This document shows positions 22,393 to 33,774 of a stretch of 64,000 bases of DNA, piece after piece. The DNA lies in the NCBI GenBank assembly GCA_963565915.1, contig OY751495.1, positions 1,550,001 to 1,614,000 on the forward strand, in the 5' to 3' direction. Made by a program: the position numbers and the translations under genes. Position 1 is the first letter of the stretch. Each line of letters opens with the position of its first letter. The notes under the pieces were generated by a model. It was not told the origin of the DNA, searched no databases, and worked only from the letters and a program-made list of their open reading frames with translations. The stretch comes from Entoloma clypeatum. Taxonomy: Eukaryota; Basidiomycota; Agaricomycetes; Agaricales; Entolomataceae.

Positions 22393-22755
22393 TCATTGTC
22401 CCCATCCTCTGGCATCGTCGTTGTTTGTCCAGGAGCCATTCTCCTTGAGGCTCCAATAATCTATTAGCTCTTCATTGATGGCGACGGCAAGCTCGAGACT
22501 CCGGATGGCTAGTCGGATGCGCCAGTTTTCAATGACCAGCGTACGGGTGTAGTTCCCGAGGATTTGTTTTTCTTCGGGGGTTGGTGCGACGGGGAGGTCG
22601 GATAAAGAATGGAGGCGGATGTGCATCTGTCGATGCAGGATGTCGGCGAGCGAGGCTTCCAGTGTGTGGATCTGGTCTCTCATGGAGAGGGCTTCACCCA
22701 TGAGGGCAGTGATGGCGGGGTTGGTTTTGGTGGATGTGGTGGTGGCGGTGGACAT
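22393..22755 (-). CDS. G1 ORF3: conserved accessory protein in the env position
   Basis: A 120-residue ORF starting with ATG in the good context CACCATG, between the pol stop and the 3' LTR. The homologue in G3 (47523-47894) has 123 residues and is about 75% identical by eye, with the strongest match over ALSMRDQIH, LHRQMHIRLHSLS, LPVAP and EEKQILGNYT. No signal peptide, membrane segment or cysteines, so it does not look like an envelope glycoprotein. It looks helical, possibly coiled-coil. Function not recognised. Confidence 0.75.
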   Translation of the reverse strand: MSTATTTSTKTNPAITALMGEALSMRDQIHTLEASLADILHRQMHIRLHSLSDLPVAPTPEEKQILGNYTRTLVIENWRIRLAIRSLELAVAINEELIDYWSLKENGSWTNNDDARGWGQ

Positions 22756-22878
22756 GGTGCGGAGGATGTTGGAGAGATAGAGGAAGAATGGAGTAGCTAT
22801 ATTGAAGACGGAGCGGAGAACTCGGTGGGTTTTTTGACTGATGAGGTCGATGCTGTTGCTGATTTCAACAGGTGTCTT

Positions 22879-25800
22879 TTATCGTGGACGTGACGGGTTC
22901 TGCTGATGGAAATCACGGATCAAATCTTGAGTGTTCTGAACATTAGCTCGCGGTTCCCATGTGTTCTCTTCTGGGCCATATCCTTCCCACTGGACAAGGT
23001 ACTGGATCTTTCCGCGGAACTTTCGAGAGTCCAGGATCGTAGACACATGGTACTCTTCTCATCCTTCGACGATGATCGGATCAGGGGCTGGTTTCTTTTT
23101 CTGAATGGCGTACTTCGGAGTTTCATATGGTGACAACAGGGTCTCGTTGAACACAGGGTGAATCATCTTCCAAGTCTTCGGAAGATCAAGAAGGTACGCG
23201 CTAGCTCCTTTCTTCTCTAGGACTTTGAATGGTCCATGTCGGAGTGCATCAAGTTTCTTTGAGGGTCGATCGGTCCTGATGTTAGTCCCTTCCAGCCACA
23301 CCTTGTCTCCGATGCGGTAGTCCCGAGACGGACTCCGTCGTGTATCAACTGTCTTCTTCATCTGATCCTGTGCCTGTTTCAGTGCTGCATTGGCTTCTTC
23401 TCATGCTTGTTTGAGTTTTTCCAAGAAGCTGTTGGCAGCCGGGTTGGTGTCTTCCAACACAAGTTCTCCCTTCCAAGGATGTAAGCCATAGTTGAGATAG
23501 AATGGTGTGTGCTTCGTCGCCTGATGTTCTTTGTCATTGTACTGGAATTCGGCGATTGCGACCCATTCAGCCCAATCATCTTGCAGATGGTTCACAAAGT
23601 TTCGTAAGAACACTTCTGTTTCCTGATGCGATCGTTCGGCTTGTCCATCTGTGGATGGTATGCAGTGGACAGATTCCTTTTGATTCCTAACATGCGGCAA
23701 AGTATCTCCATGAACTTCGCGGCGAACTGTGGTCCTCTGTCACTGATGATTTTCTTGGGGATTCCGTGGAGCTTCCATATCTGATCCCGATAGATCTTGG
23801 CTAATCCTTCAGCCGATAATTCCACGGTTGTCGGAATGAGATGAAGCATCTTCGAATGTCTATCCGTGATGACCAGGATTGCATTCTTTCCATCAGACTC
23901 TGGTATCGGTCCCACGACGTCAATCCCTATGTCTTCCCATGGATGACTTGGTGCTGCATGGGGGTGTAGCGGAGCATGTCGTTTCTGTCTGTTGATCTTG
24001 TTGCGCTGACAGGTGTCGCAACCCTTTACGTACTTCTTTACATCATGCAGGATGGTAGGCCACCAGTAGGTGCGAGTGAGAAGTTCGTGTGTTCGATACT
24101 GTCCTGGATGTCCAGCCACTGGTGCATCATGTGATTCAAACATTAGTTCTTGACGCAGTTGTGGGTCCGGTGGAACATAGACTCGTTCGCCTGCATATGT
24201 GATGCCGTTTTCCTGTTGATACCAGTGAGGATTCCTTTTTAGACCCTGGGCTACCTCTGTCTCCATGCGGTTTGAACCCTTGATGCGTGTGATCCACGGA
24301 TTTTCAATGGTTGTGACGTTTCCAATTTTGATGGAATCAGATGTTTCACCCCCTTCAAAGAATTGTTCCTCCGTGAACATCTCCATTTGTACCACATCTT
24401 CTGATTCCAACCGTTTCAAGAATAGTCCCTCCTTGAGCATTTGGTCACTGTCTTGCGGTTCGAGTTCTGTTTCATACCAGGGTAAGCGCGACAGGATGTC
24501 CGCTTTTGCGTTTGTCTTGCCAGGCACATGCCGTAGTTCGAAGTCATAGTCTTGTAACTTCATTTTCCAGCGCCTTTGTCGTTGATTTAGGTCCTGAGGA
24601 CGGCGGAAATACTCCAGGTTCTTGTGATCAGTTAAGATCTCGAAGCGTTCCCTGGCTTCAAGCAGATAGTGTCTCCAATCTTTTAGTGCTTCCATGACTG
24701 CCAAGAGCTCTTTGTCGTATATCTCGTAATTTTGTTCGGCCGCGGACATGGTCCGCGACAAGAACACGATAGGATGCCATTTGTCGTCCTGTTTTTGGGA
24801 GAGTACAGCCCCAATTGCATAGCCCGATGCATCGGTCTCGACCCTGAACTGTCCATCTGGTTTTGGTAGTGCCAAGACTGGTGCCGATGTGATCGCCTGT
24901 ATGAGATCTTCAAATGCCTTTTGTTCCGTTGGTCCCCAAGTAAACGCAGTGCCGCCTGTGAGCGCGGTAAGTGGTTTCGCGATGTTTGAGTATCCTTCAA
25001 TGAAGCGCCGATAGAAGTTAGCAAACCCAAGGAACTTCTGGACTTCCTTTTTTGATGTGGGTGCTCGCCAGTTTCGGATCGTGTCCACCTTCTCGGTTTC
25101 CATCTCGACACATCCTTCACCCACGACATATCCCAATATGGGGCATTTCGTTACTTCCCAGAAACACTTCTTCTCCTTTAGGAACAAGTCATTGTCCGAT
25201 AGGATCTGCAGAATTTCTTCGGTGTTTCGCGCGAGTTCTTCCTTGGTTTTACCAATAACCATGATGTCATCCATGTAGATCACGCAGATGCGTCGGCGGA
25301 TCTGGTCCCGGAATAGACTAGCCATCATCCGAGAGAACGTTCCTGGGGAGTTGCAAAGGCCGAAAAACATGACCAATGGTTCAAACAATCCTCGACTGGT
25401 AAGGAAGGCAGCCTTCCATTCATCGCCGTCTTTAATCCGGACATTGTTGTAACCCCACATGATGTCCATTTTATTGAAGTAGACTGCATCTTTCAGCACG
25501 TCTAAGAGATCGGAGATGCGAGGGAGTGGGAATTTGTCTTTGACCATGAATTTGTTGACCATGCGGTAATCTTGTACCAATCGTTTGGAACCATCTTTCT
25601 TGTTGATGAAGAAGCAAGGGGAAGCATAAGGGGATTTGGACGGGCGGATCTTTCCAGTTGCTAGGCCCTCCTCAATAAATGCGTCCAATTCCTCCTGTTC
25701 CTTTTGCATCATGGGATATGTGTTTCCCCCTAGTTCCTTTGGTGCGTCCGGTGTAAGTTCAATACCATGGTCCCATTCCCTTTCCTTCGGGATCTTATCA

Positions 25801-26525
25801 AAGTTCTCCTTCTCGAAGAGGTGAGTAAACCGATCAACATATGAGGGTCGTTTGGTTGTGGGAGGTGGTGTGGGAGTGACAGCTTCCAATATAGGGTCTC
25901 CAGGCTTCCATTTCTGATCCGATTTCTTGGGTGCGTCCTTGTCGCGCACCTCAACCATGCGAACTCGGTGTTTGCGACCATTAAGGTTAACCCTGAAATC
26001 CGAGTGTTTGGTTCGACATGTTGTTGGGCACCAGTTAAATGTTACGGCGCCGGTTGTCCAATTGATTGTGGGGTTGTGGTGCACCAACCAGTCATGTCCC
26101 AAGAGCATGTCCGTTCTCCCAATGTCTAATACCATTGCTTCCATGGTTTCCTGGTGTGTTCCTAAGTCCAGCTTGACTTCGGCAAGTTTTTCTGCTTTCT
26201 GTTGTCGGTTCGGCGATCCATCCGCATTTAGGATTGCTATGGGCCTTATTCCACGTGTGGGAAGGTTCTGTTCGCGTACTATTCTGGGATGGATACATGT
26301 GCGTTCACATCCGCTATCAACCTCGGGTCGAATGGCCTTTGGTCCTCGTCGTGTTTTGATCTGAGCTTGCAGCTTGATCTCTCGTCGTTTCGGAGGTTTA
26401 TCTCCCTTGACAATCTTAGTTGACGCAACGGCTCGCTTTGCAGGGATAACATAAGTTATATTGTCTGTAGCTGCACCAGGCAAGCGAGTTCGTTTAATGG
26501 ATAAGGGTCGCGACTTAGCGTCGTT
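22879..26525 (-). pseudogene. G1 pol (protease-RT-RNase H-integrase-chromodomain), nearly complete
   Basis: Pol follows gag in the -1 frame. Order: aspartic protease with VDSGCERTCIHP; RT with VIYMDDIMVIG; RNase H with VETDASGYAIGAVLSQ; integrase with HHCC finger (HDAPVAGH...CDTCQ) and the DDE residues in GIDVVGP, SDRGPQF and the E near HQETE; C-terminal chromodomain ([19 protein letters not shown]). Lesions compared with G2/G3: a 4-bp loss near 23652, TGA near 23401, and TGA just before the chromodomain (near 23058) where G3 has CGA. The first 963 codons are intact. Confidence 0.9.
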
Positions 26526-27391
26526 TAATCGGACCCTTTGGGAAAATCCTTCTCATCGGTCTCTATGGTGATGGTTTCATCATCATCGGTATCTCCATCA
26601 GACACCTTCCTAATCTTTCCAGAGTTCTTCTTTGGCTTGCGGCAGTTGCGCGCGATATGTCCTTCTTGGTCGCAGTTGAAACACTTATGACCATCTTTCT
26701 TCTTTGGGGCTTTGCAGTCTTTGGCAAGGTGACCAAAGCGCTGACAGTTGTAGCAACGGGCTACTCCTGCTTTGTCGATCTTCATGGCTTTGCCTTGGCC
26801 ACCATAAGTGGTGCCCGATCCGGTGCGTGTGTCGCCACCCCCTCGGATGACTAATGCATGTCCCTCCATCTGTCGTCCCTTGTTTCGGATCTCCTTTGCG
26901 TAATCGGTGTACGTCTTGCCATCGCTAGCCACTTGTTCAGAAATTCTGTGGTTAACGTTCTTTTCCAGGATGTATTTCCCAGTTTCTTCGCCAAGGTTTG
27001 ACAGCTTCAAGAGCTCTTCGAATTCGTCCAAGAATTCGTCAATGGTACGTTTCTCCTGTTTCAGGACTTCGAGTCTCGCCTTGGCCGCTGCCGACTTGTT
27101 GGCAATAGAGAATCGCGTAGCGATGTCGTCTGAGAACCCTAACCAGGTGATGTTCTCGCCATCGGTGGCAAGGTCGTCTAACTTGTTGCTGGCCCAGTGT
27201 TTACCGGACCCTTCCATCATGCGGGATAACACCGCCAGGATCTTCTGATCGTCGGACAGGCCCTTCTGGAACCTGATGTATAGTTTGGTGGCTTTCCACC
27301 ACTCGTCAAAGGTGTGTCTGTCTTTGAACATCCCAGGATCTTTGATGATCTTGGATGTATCCATTGTTTGTACTGTCAGTGCTTCTGCCAT
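26525..27391 (-). CDS. G1 gag (two CCHC zinc knuckles)
   Basis: 288 codons, intact, ATG at 27391. The capsid-like region includes FDEWWKATKLYIRFQKGLSD, the typical retrotransposon gag fold. The C-terminus has two CCHC knuckles, CYNCQRFGHLAKDC and CFNCDQEGHIARNC, then an acidic tail. The stop TAA at 26525 is overlapped by the pol frame (-1). No canonical slippery heptamer is in phase there, so the gag-pol expression mechanism is unclear. Confidence 0.92.
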   Translation of the reverse strand: MAEALTVQTMDTSKIIKDPGMFKDRHTFDEWWKATKLYIRFQKGLSDDQKILAVLSRMMEGSGKHWASNKLDDLATDGENITWLGFSDDIATRFSIANKSAAAKARLEVLKQEKRTIDEFLDEFEELLKLSNLGEETGKYILEKNVNHRISEQVASDGKTYTDYAKEIRNKGRQMEGHALVIRGGGDTRTGSGTTYGGQGKAMKIDKAGVARCYNCQRFGHLAKDCKAPKKKDGHKCFNCDQEGHIARNCRKPKKNSGKIRKVSDGDTDDDETITIETDEKDFPKGSD

Positions 27392-27393
27392 GT

Positions 27394-28155
27394 CTAGAAC
27401 CTGCGGAGTAAGAGAGGTGTCGGGTTGTTGGGATGAAGATGGGGTTCGGGATACAGGTAGGGGTTGAAAATTAGTCCCTGTTCTAGGCGTCTGTTCGATA
27501 TCTGACTGCGCGGAGTCAAAAGTAAATTCGTCAGGGGACTCGTCGGCGGAATCGGTGGCAAAACGTTCGGGGTATTTCCTCTGTAGATCTCTAAGGAATC
27601 TCTGTTCCTGCGCGTCTGTTGGTCGCGAGAAGGGGTCAAGTCTCTCGTTTCGTGCCCAACGGTTGTACTCGGTCTGTTGTTCGTTGGTGGTGAAGTGGGC
27701 GTAGATCTGCTGCTTCGAGTAAGACGTGGTGATGCGGCTCTGGGACGTCTCGATGTGAGCGTCCTAATCAATCTTCTGATAACGGTTGTCTGGACACCGA
27801 TAAACTCTCTGATCTCTGTGATCCGACCTGTCTGAGGTCCTTCTTGAACGTGAAAGCTTTCGAGTTCGTTCTGTCGGGCGTTGTAACACACGATCTGGTG
27901 TTGCCGAGCAAGATGGATGCTCTCTGCTATCTCGTCGTTGTCTAGTTCTTCGTCAAGCACCTGCTGTAGGATGCGACGGATCTCCGATTCGATGTACTGC
28001 TGGATAAGCGTAAAATTGATACTGTCTCGAGGACTTAGCTCCTCCTGTCGGGCTTCTGGCGTGCTGAATGGGTTACTGGTGAAGTCTTCAAAGAAGCGCG
28101 ACGTCTTGACTCGTCTGGTAGTTGCTCTCTTCGCTCTGGGAGAACCTAACGAGAT
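27394..28155 (-). other. G1 leader with a 253-codon open frame lacking any AUG (ORF0)
   Basis: From the primer site to gag one frame is open for 253 codons and ends with TAG 2 nt before the gag ATG. It contains no ATG. In fact no ATG occurs in any sense frame from the predicted RNA start (28248) to the gag start. The translation is basic and Ser/Arg-rich after a mixed-charge N-terminal half. The same frame is open in G2 (32614-33375). It is either translated from a non-AUG codon or is an AUG-free leader kept clean for scanning to gag. Confidence 0.5.
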
Positions 28156-28162
28156 TTAGCAA
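28152..28162 (-). promoter_or_regulatory. G1 primer site for self-primed reverse transcription
   Basis: Sense TTGCTAAATCT, 2 nt beyond the 5' LTR edge, perfectly complementary over 11 nt to the predicted RNA 5' end AGATTTAGCAA (28248-28238) within the LTR. This is the arrangement known from Tf1-type elements, where the mRNA 5' end primes minus-strand synthesis. Confidence 0.75.
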
Positions 28163-28164
28163 CT

Positions 28165-28534
28165 TGTTATGCTTAACAAACCGTTCCAAGGTTCGGGCAG
28201 AGTATGCAGGAAAGTGGAAAGGCAAAGAGCAAAGTGATTGCTAAATCTAAGGAATGTAGCTATGGTACATGGGGTTTATATAGTACTGGCTACGAGGGGT
28301 AGCGAGTGAGTCAGTAGCTGCGGAAGGCAGTGCGGATGAGTCAGTAACTGTGGAAAGGCAGTGCAAAGTGAGTCAGACGACTGCGGACTGAGTAATCCCT
28401 ACTGCGGAGTGCGAGTCAGCACGGGAGCAAAGTATACTAAAGGAAATAAAGTATAATACGATATGTGTAAGTGGGGGCCGATGAGTAAAAGTGAAAAGGT
28501 AAGCGTATACGTCCGTAGTCGTTAGTCGGTAACA
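28165..28534 (-). repeat. Middle LTR of the array (5' LTR of G1)
   Basis: 370 bp. The R/U5-side part (28165-28440) is identical to the outer right LTR, but the U3 end (28441-28534) is a different sequence. It contains a TATA box (minus TATAAA from 28280) and the predicted RNA start at 28248. On its right it abuts truncated G2 pol directly. Confidence 0.9.
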
Positions 28535-31500
28535 GCAGTCCCGAGACGGACTTCGCCGTGTGTCAACTGTCTTCTTCATCTGATCCTGTGCTTGTTTCAG
28601 CGCAGCATTGGCTTCTTCTCGTGCCTGTTTGAGTTTTTTCAAGAAGTCGTTGGCAGCCGGGTTGGTATCTTCTAACACGAGTTCTCCCTTCCACGGATGT
28701 GAACCGTAGTTGAGGTAGAATGGGGTGTGCTTCGTTGCCTGATGTTCTTTGTCATTGTACTGGAACTCTGCGATTGCGATCCATTCTGCCCAATCATCCT
28801 GTAGGTGGTTGACAAAGTTTCGTAAGAATGCTTCTGTTTCCTGATGCGATCGCTCGGCCTGTCCATCAGTCTGTGGGTGGTATGCGGTGGACAGGTTCCT
28901 CTTGATCCCTAACATGCGGCAGAGTATCTCCATGAACTTCGCAGCGAACTGCAGTCCCCTATTGCTGATGATCTTCTTGGGGATCCCATGAAGCTTCCAT
29001 ATCTGATCCCGATAGATCTTGGCTAATCCTTCAGCCGATAGTTCCACGGTTGTCAGAATGAGGTGAAGCATCTTCAAATGTCTATCCGTGATGACCAGAA
29101 TTGCGTTTTTTCCATCAGATTCTGGTATCGGTCCCACAACGTCGATCCCTATGTCTTCCCATGGGTGACTTGGTGCTGCATGGGGATGTAGCGGAGCATG
29201 TCGCTTTTGTCGGTTAATCTTGTTGCGTTGACAAGTGTCGCAACCCTTCATGTACTTCTTCACATCATGCAGTATGGTAGGCCACCAGTAGGTGCGAGTG
29301 AGGAGTTCATGTGTCCGGTACTGTCCTGGATGTCCCGCCACTGGTGCATCATGTGATTCGAACATCAATTCTTGTCGTAATTGTGGGTCCGGCGGGACAT
29401 AGACTCGTTCTCCTGCATAGGTGATCCCATTCTCCTGCTGATACCAATGAGGATTCTTTTTTAGACCCTGGGCTACTTCTGTCTCCATGCGGTTTGAACC
29501 CTTGATGCGTGTGATCCACGGATTTTCGATGGTTGTGACGTTTCCAATTTTGATGGAATCAGATGTTTCACCCCCTTCAAAGAATTGTTCCTCCGTGAAC
29601 ATCTCCATTTGTACCACATCTTCTGATTCCAACCGTTTCAAGAATAGTCCCTCCTTGAGCATTTGGTCACTGTCCTGTGGTTCGAGTTCCGCTTCATACC
29701 AGGGTAAGCGTGACAGGATGTCCGCTTTTGCATTGGTCTTGCCGGGCACATGCCATAATTCGAAGTCATAGTCTTGTAACTTCATTTTCCAGCGTCGCTG
29801 TCGTTGATTTAGGTCCTGAGGACGACGGAAATATTCCAAGTTCTTGTGATCGGTCAAGATCTCGAAACGTTCCCTGGCTTCAAGCAGATAGTGTCTCCAA
29901 TCTTTCAATGCTTCCACGACCGCCAGGAGTTCCTTGTCGTATATCTCGTAATTTTGTTCGGCCCCAGACATGGTCCGCGACAAGAACACAATGGGGTGCC
30001 ATTTGTCGTTTTGATTCTGAGAGAGTACTGCTCCAATTGCATAGCCCGATGCATCGGTTTCAACCCTGAACTGTCCCTCTGGTTTCGGTAATGCCAAGAC
30101 TGGTGCCGATGTAATTGCCCGTATGAGACCTTCAAAAGCTTGCTGCTCCGTTGGTCCCCAAGTAAATGCCGTACCGCCTGTGAGCGCGGTGAGAGGTTTC
30201 GCGATGTTTGAGTACCCTTCAATAAAACATCGATAGAAGTTAGCAAATCCAAGGAACTTCTGAACTTCCTTTTTTGATGTGGGTGCTCGCCAGTTTCGAA
30301 TTGTATCCACCTTCTCAGTTTCCATCTCAACACATCCCTCACCAACCACATATCCCAATATAGGACATTTCGTTACTTCCCATAAACACTTCTTCTCCTT
30401 TAGGAACAAATCATTGTCCGATAGGATCTGTAGGATTTCTTCAGTGTTTCGCGCGAGTTCTTCCTTGGTTTTACCGATAACCACGATGTCATCCATGTAG
30501 ATCACGCAGATATGTCGGCGGATCTGGTCCCGGAATAGACTAGCCATCATTCATGAGAACGTTCCCGGGGAGTTGCAAAGACCGAAAAACATGACCAATG
30601 GTTCGAACAATCCTCGACTGGTGAGGAAGGCAGCTTTCCATTCATCGCCCTCCTTAATCCGGATGTTGTTATAGCCCCACATGATGTCCATTTTATTGAA
30701 GTAGACCACATCTTTTAGTACCTCCAAGAGATCAGATATTCGTGGGAGTGGGAACTTGTCTTTGACCGTGAATTTATTGACCATGCGGTAATCTTGTACC
30801 AATCATCTGGAGCCATCCTTCTTGTTGATGAAGAAGCAAGGGGAGGCATAAGGGGATTTGGACGGACGGATCTTTCCTGTTGCTAGACCCTCGTCAATGA
30901 ATGCGTCCAATTCCTCTTGTTCCTTTTGTGTCATAGGATATGTATTTCCCCCTAGTTCCTTTGGTGCGTCCGATGTAAGTTCGATACCATGGTCCCATTC
31001 CCTCTCCTTTGGGATCTTATTGAAGTTTTCTTTTTCGAAAAGATGAGCAAATCGTTCAACATATGAGGGTCATTTGGTTGTGGGGGGTGGTGTGGGAGTG
31101 ACAGCTTCCAAGATAGGGTCTCCAGGCTTCCATTTCTGATCCGACTTTTTGGGTGCGTCTTTGTCGCGCACCTCAACCATGCGAACTCGGTGTTTGCGAC
31201 CATTAAGGTTAACCCTGAAATCCGAGTGTTTGGTTCGACATGTTGTTGGGCACCAGTTAAATGTTACGGCGCCGGTTGTCCAATTGATTGTGGGGTTGTG
31301 GTGCACCAACCAGTCATGTCCCAAGAGCATGTCCGTTCTCCCAATGTCCAGTACCATTGCTTCCATGGTTTCCTGATGTGCTCCCAAATCCAGTTTGACT
31401 TCGGCAAGTTGGCTCGCTTTCTGTTGTCGATTTGGTGATCCATCCACATTTAGAATTGCTATGGGTGGTATTCCTTGCGTGGGGAGGTTCTGTTCGCGTA

Positions 31501-31746
31501 CTATTCTGGGATGGATGCATGTGCGCTCACATCCGCTGTCAACCTCAGGTCGGATAACCTTTGGTCCTCGTCGTGTTTTGAGCTGAGCTAACAGCCTGAT
31601 TTCTCGTCTTTTCGGCGGGTTATCTCCCTTCACAGTCTTAGTCGACGCAGCGGCTCGCTTGGCAGGGATGACATAGGTTCTATTGTCTGCAGTCATACAA
31701 GGCAAGCAAGTCCGTTTAATAGATAAGGGTCGCGACTTAGCGTCGT
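28535..31746 (-). pseudogene. G2 pol, truncated and with stops
   Basis: Protease (VDSGCERTCIHP), RT (VIYMDDIVVIG), RNase H and integrase are recognisable. It ends after SPSRD at 28540, losing the integrase C-terminus and chromodomain, and reads into the middle LTR. In-frame TGA codons lie near 31068 (after PPPTTK), 30800 (before LVQDYR) and 30549 (before MMASLF). The first two replace CGA of other copies. The stops near 31068 and 30549 are shared with G3. Confidence 0.9.
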
Positions 31747-32611
31747 TTAATCGGACCCTTCGGGAAAATCCTTCTCGTCGGCTTCTAAGATTGTGGTTTC
31801 ATCATTCTCGGCATCTTCCTCAGACACCTTCCTAACCCTTCCGGAGTTCTTCTTCGGCTTGCGGCAGTTGCGCGCGATATGGCCTTCTTGGTCACAGTTG
31901 AAACACTTGTGACCATCTTTCTTCTTTGGAGCTACAGTCTTTAGCCAGATGACCGAAGCGCTGACAGTTGTAGCAGCGGGCTACTCCCGCTTTGTCGATC
32001 TCCATGGCTTTGCCCTGACCACCATAAGTGGTACCCGATCTGGTGCGCATGTCGCCGCCACCTCGGATGACCAGTGCGTGTCCTTCCATCTGTCGTCCCT
32101 TGTTTCGGATCTCCTTTGCGTAATCGGTGTATGTCTTGCCATCGCTGGCCACTTGTTCAGAGATTCTGCGGTTGACGTTTTTCTCTAGGATGTATTTCCC
32201 AGTTTCTTCGCCAAGGTTTGACAGTCCCAAGAGTTCTTCAAATTCATCCAAGAATTCATCAACAGTGCGTTTCTCTTGTTTCAGGACTTCGAGTCTCGCT
32301 TTGGCAGCGACCGACTTGTTGGCGATGGAGAATCGTGTGGCGATATCATCGGAAAAACCTAGCCAGGTGATGTTCTCGTTGTCAGCGGTAAGAGCGTCTA
32401 ACTTGTTACTGGCCCAGTGTCTGCCGGACCCTTCCATCATGTGGGATAACACCGCAAGAATCTTCTGATCGTCTGTGAGGCTCTTTTGGAACCTGATGTA
32501 TAGTTTGGTGGCTTTCCACCACTCGTCGAAGGTGTATCTGTCCTTGAACATCCCAGGATCCTTGATGATCTTGGATGTATCCATTGTTTGTACAGCCGGA
32601 GCTTCTGCCAT
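31747..32611 (-). pseudogene. G2 gag, frameshifted
   Basis: Same protein as G1 gag (ATG at 32611, capsid region FDEWWKATKLYIRFQKSLTD, first knuckle CYNCQRFGHLAKDC). Two bases are missing between the knuckles near 31930 (compare G3), so the original frame is lost before the second CCHC motif. Confidence 0.88.
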
Positions 32612-32613
32612 GT

Positions 32614-33375
32614 TTAGAGTCTGCGGAGGAGAAGAGGAGTCGGGTTGTCGGGATGAAGATGGGGTTCGGGATACAGGTAAGGATTGAAAATGAGTCCCTG
32701 CTCTAGGCGTCTGTTCGATATCTGACTGTGTGGAGTCAAAAGCAAATTCGTCAGGGGACTCATTGGCGGAATCGGTGGCAAAACGTTCGGGGTGTTTCCT
32801 CTGTAGATCTCTAAGGAATCTCTGTTTCTGTGCGTCTGTTGGTTGTGAGAAGGGGTCAAGTCTCTCACTCCGTGCCCAATGGTTGTACTCAGTCTGTTGT
32901 TCTTCGGTGGTGAAGTGGGCATAGATCTGCTGCTTCGAGTAAGACGTGATGATGTGGCTCTGGGACGTCTCGATGTGAGCGTCCTAATCAATCTTCTGAT
33001 AACGGTTGTCTGGACACCGATAAACTCTCTGATCTCTGTGATCCGACCTGTCTGAGGTCCTTCTTGAACGCGAAAGCTTTCGAGTTCGTTCTGTCGGGCG
33101 TTGTAACACACGATCTGGTGTTGCCGAGCAAGATGGATGCTCTCTGCTATCTCGTCGTTGTCTAGTTCTTCGTCAAGCACCTGCTGTAGGATGCGACGGA
33201 TCTCCGATTCGATGTACTGCTGGATAAGCGTAAAATTGATACTGTCTCGAGGACTTAGCTCCTCCTGTCGGGCTTCTGGCGTGCTGAATGGGTTACTGGT
33301 GAAGTCTTCAAAGAAGCGCGACGTCTTGACTCGTCTGGTAGTTGCTCTCTTCGCTCTGGGAGAACCTAACGAGAT
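32614..33375 (-). other. G2 leader open frame (ORF0 copy)
   Basis: Same 253-codon AUG-less frame as in G1, ending just before gag. The part 32980-33384 is nearly identical to G1 (one difference noticed), whereas the part next to gag has many differences. Unlike G1 it has gained a few ATG triplets in other frames. Confidence 0.45.
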
Positions 33376-33384
33376 TTAGCAACT

Positions 33385-33774
33385 TGTTATGCTTAACAAA
33401 CCGTTCCAAGGTTCGGGCAGAGTATGCAGGAAAGTGGAAAGGCAAAGAGCAAAGTGATTGCTAAATCTAAGGAATGTAGCTATGGTACATGGGGTTTATA
33501 TAGTACTGGCTACGAGGGGTAGCGAGTGAGTCAGTAGCTGCGGAAGGCAGTGCGGATGAGTCAGTAACTGTGGAAAGGCAGTGCAAAGTGAGTCAGACGA
33601 CTGCGGACTGAGTAATCCCTACTGCGGAGTGCGAGTCAGCACGGGAGCAAAGTATACTAAAGGAGAATGGTAGAGTAAAGGTAAATGAATAAGCGGTCCG
33701 ATGAGTCAAAGAAATGACGAAGGTACGATGCAAGGGAAAAGTGCGTAACATACAAACCGGTAGGTCCGTAACAA
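33385..33774 (-). repeat. Outer right LTR (5' LTR of G2)
   Basis: 390 bp, minus-sense TGTTACGGACCT to GCATAACA, followed by the target repeat ATATT. TATA box (minus TATAAA from 33500); predicted RNA start 32 nt downstream at 33468 (AGATTTAGCAA). The matching primer site is at 33372-33382, 2 nt beyond the LTR. Confidence 0.93.
33458..33502 (-). promoter_or_regulatory. gypsy-1 LTR promoter: TATA box and predicted RNA start
   Basis: TATATAAA (33502-33495, minus) and the A of AGATTTAGCAA at 33468, 32 nt downstream of TATAAA. The start is inferred from its exact 11-nt complementarity to the primer site. The same layout is in the middle LTR and in the G3 LTR. Confidence 0.7.

Larger units (their letters stand above)
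21970..33774 (-). mobile_element. Tandem gypsy-1 chromovirus array: LTR-copy G1-LTR-copy G2-LTR
   Basis: Two internal domains and three LTRs (21970-22358, 28165-28534, 33385-33774), all minus strand. The whole block is flanked by one perfect 5-bp repeat ATATT (21965-21969 and 33775-33779), so it behaves as a single insertion later expanded, or inserted as a concatemer. G1 is complete from leader to ORF3. G2 lacks the pol C-terminus (including the chromodomain) and ORF3 and abuts the middle LTR at 28534/28535. Family: Ty3/gypsy chromovirus with Tf1-like self-priming. Confidence 0.92.

Noticed and set aside
22393..22755. ORF3 as an envelope protein
   Set aside because: No signal peptide, transmembrane segment or cysteine pattern; only the position is env-like.
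26500..26540. Canonical -1 slippery heptamer at the gypsy-1 gag-pol junction
   Set aside because: The runs TTTTCCCAAAGGG are suggestive but none is in X XXY YYZ phase with the gag frame.
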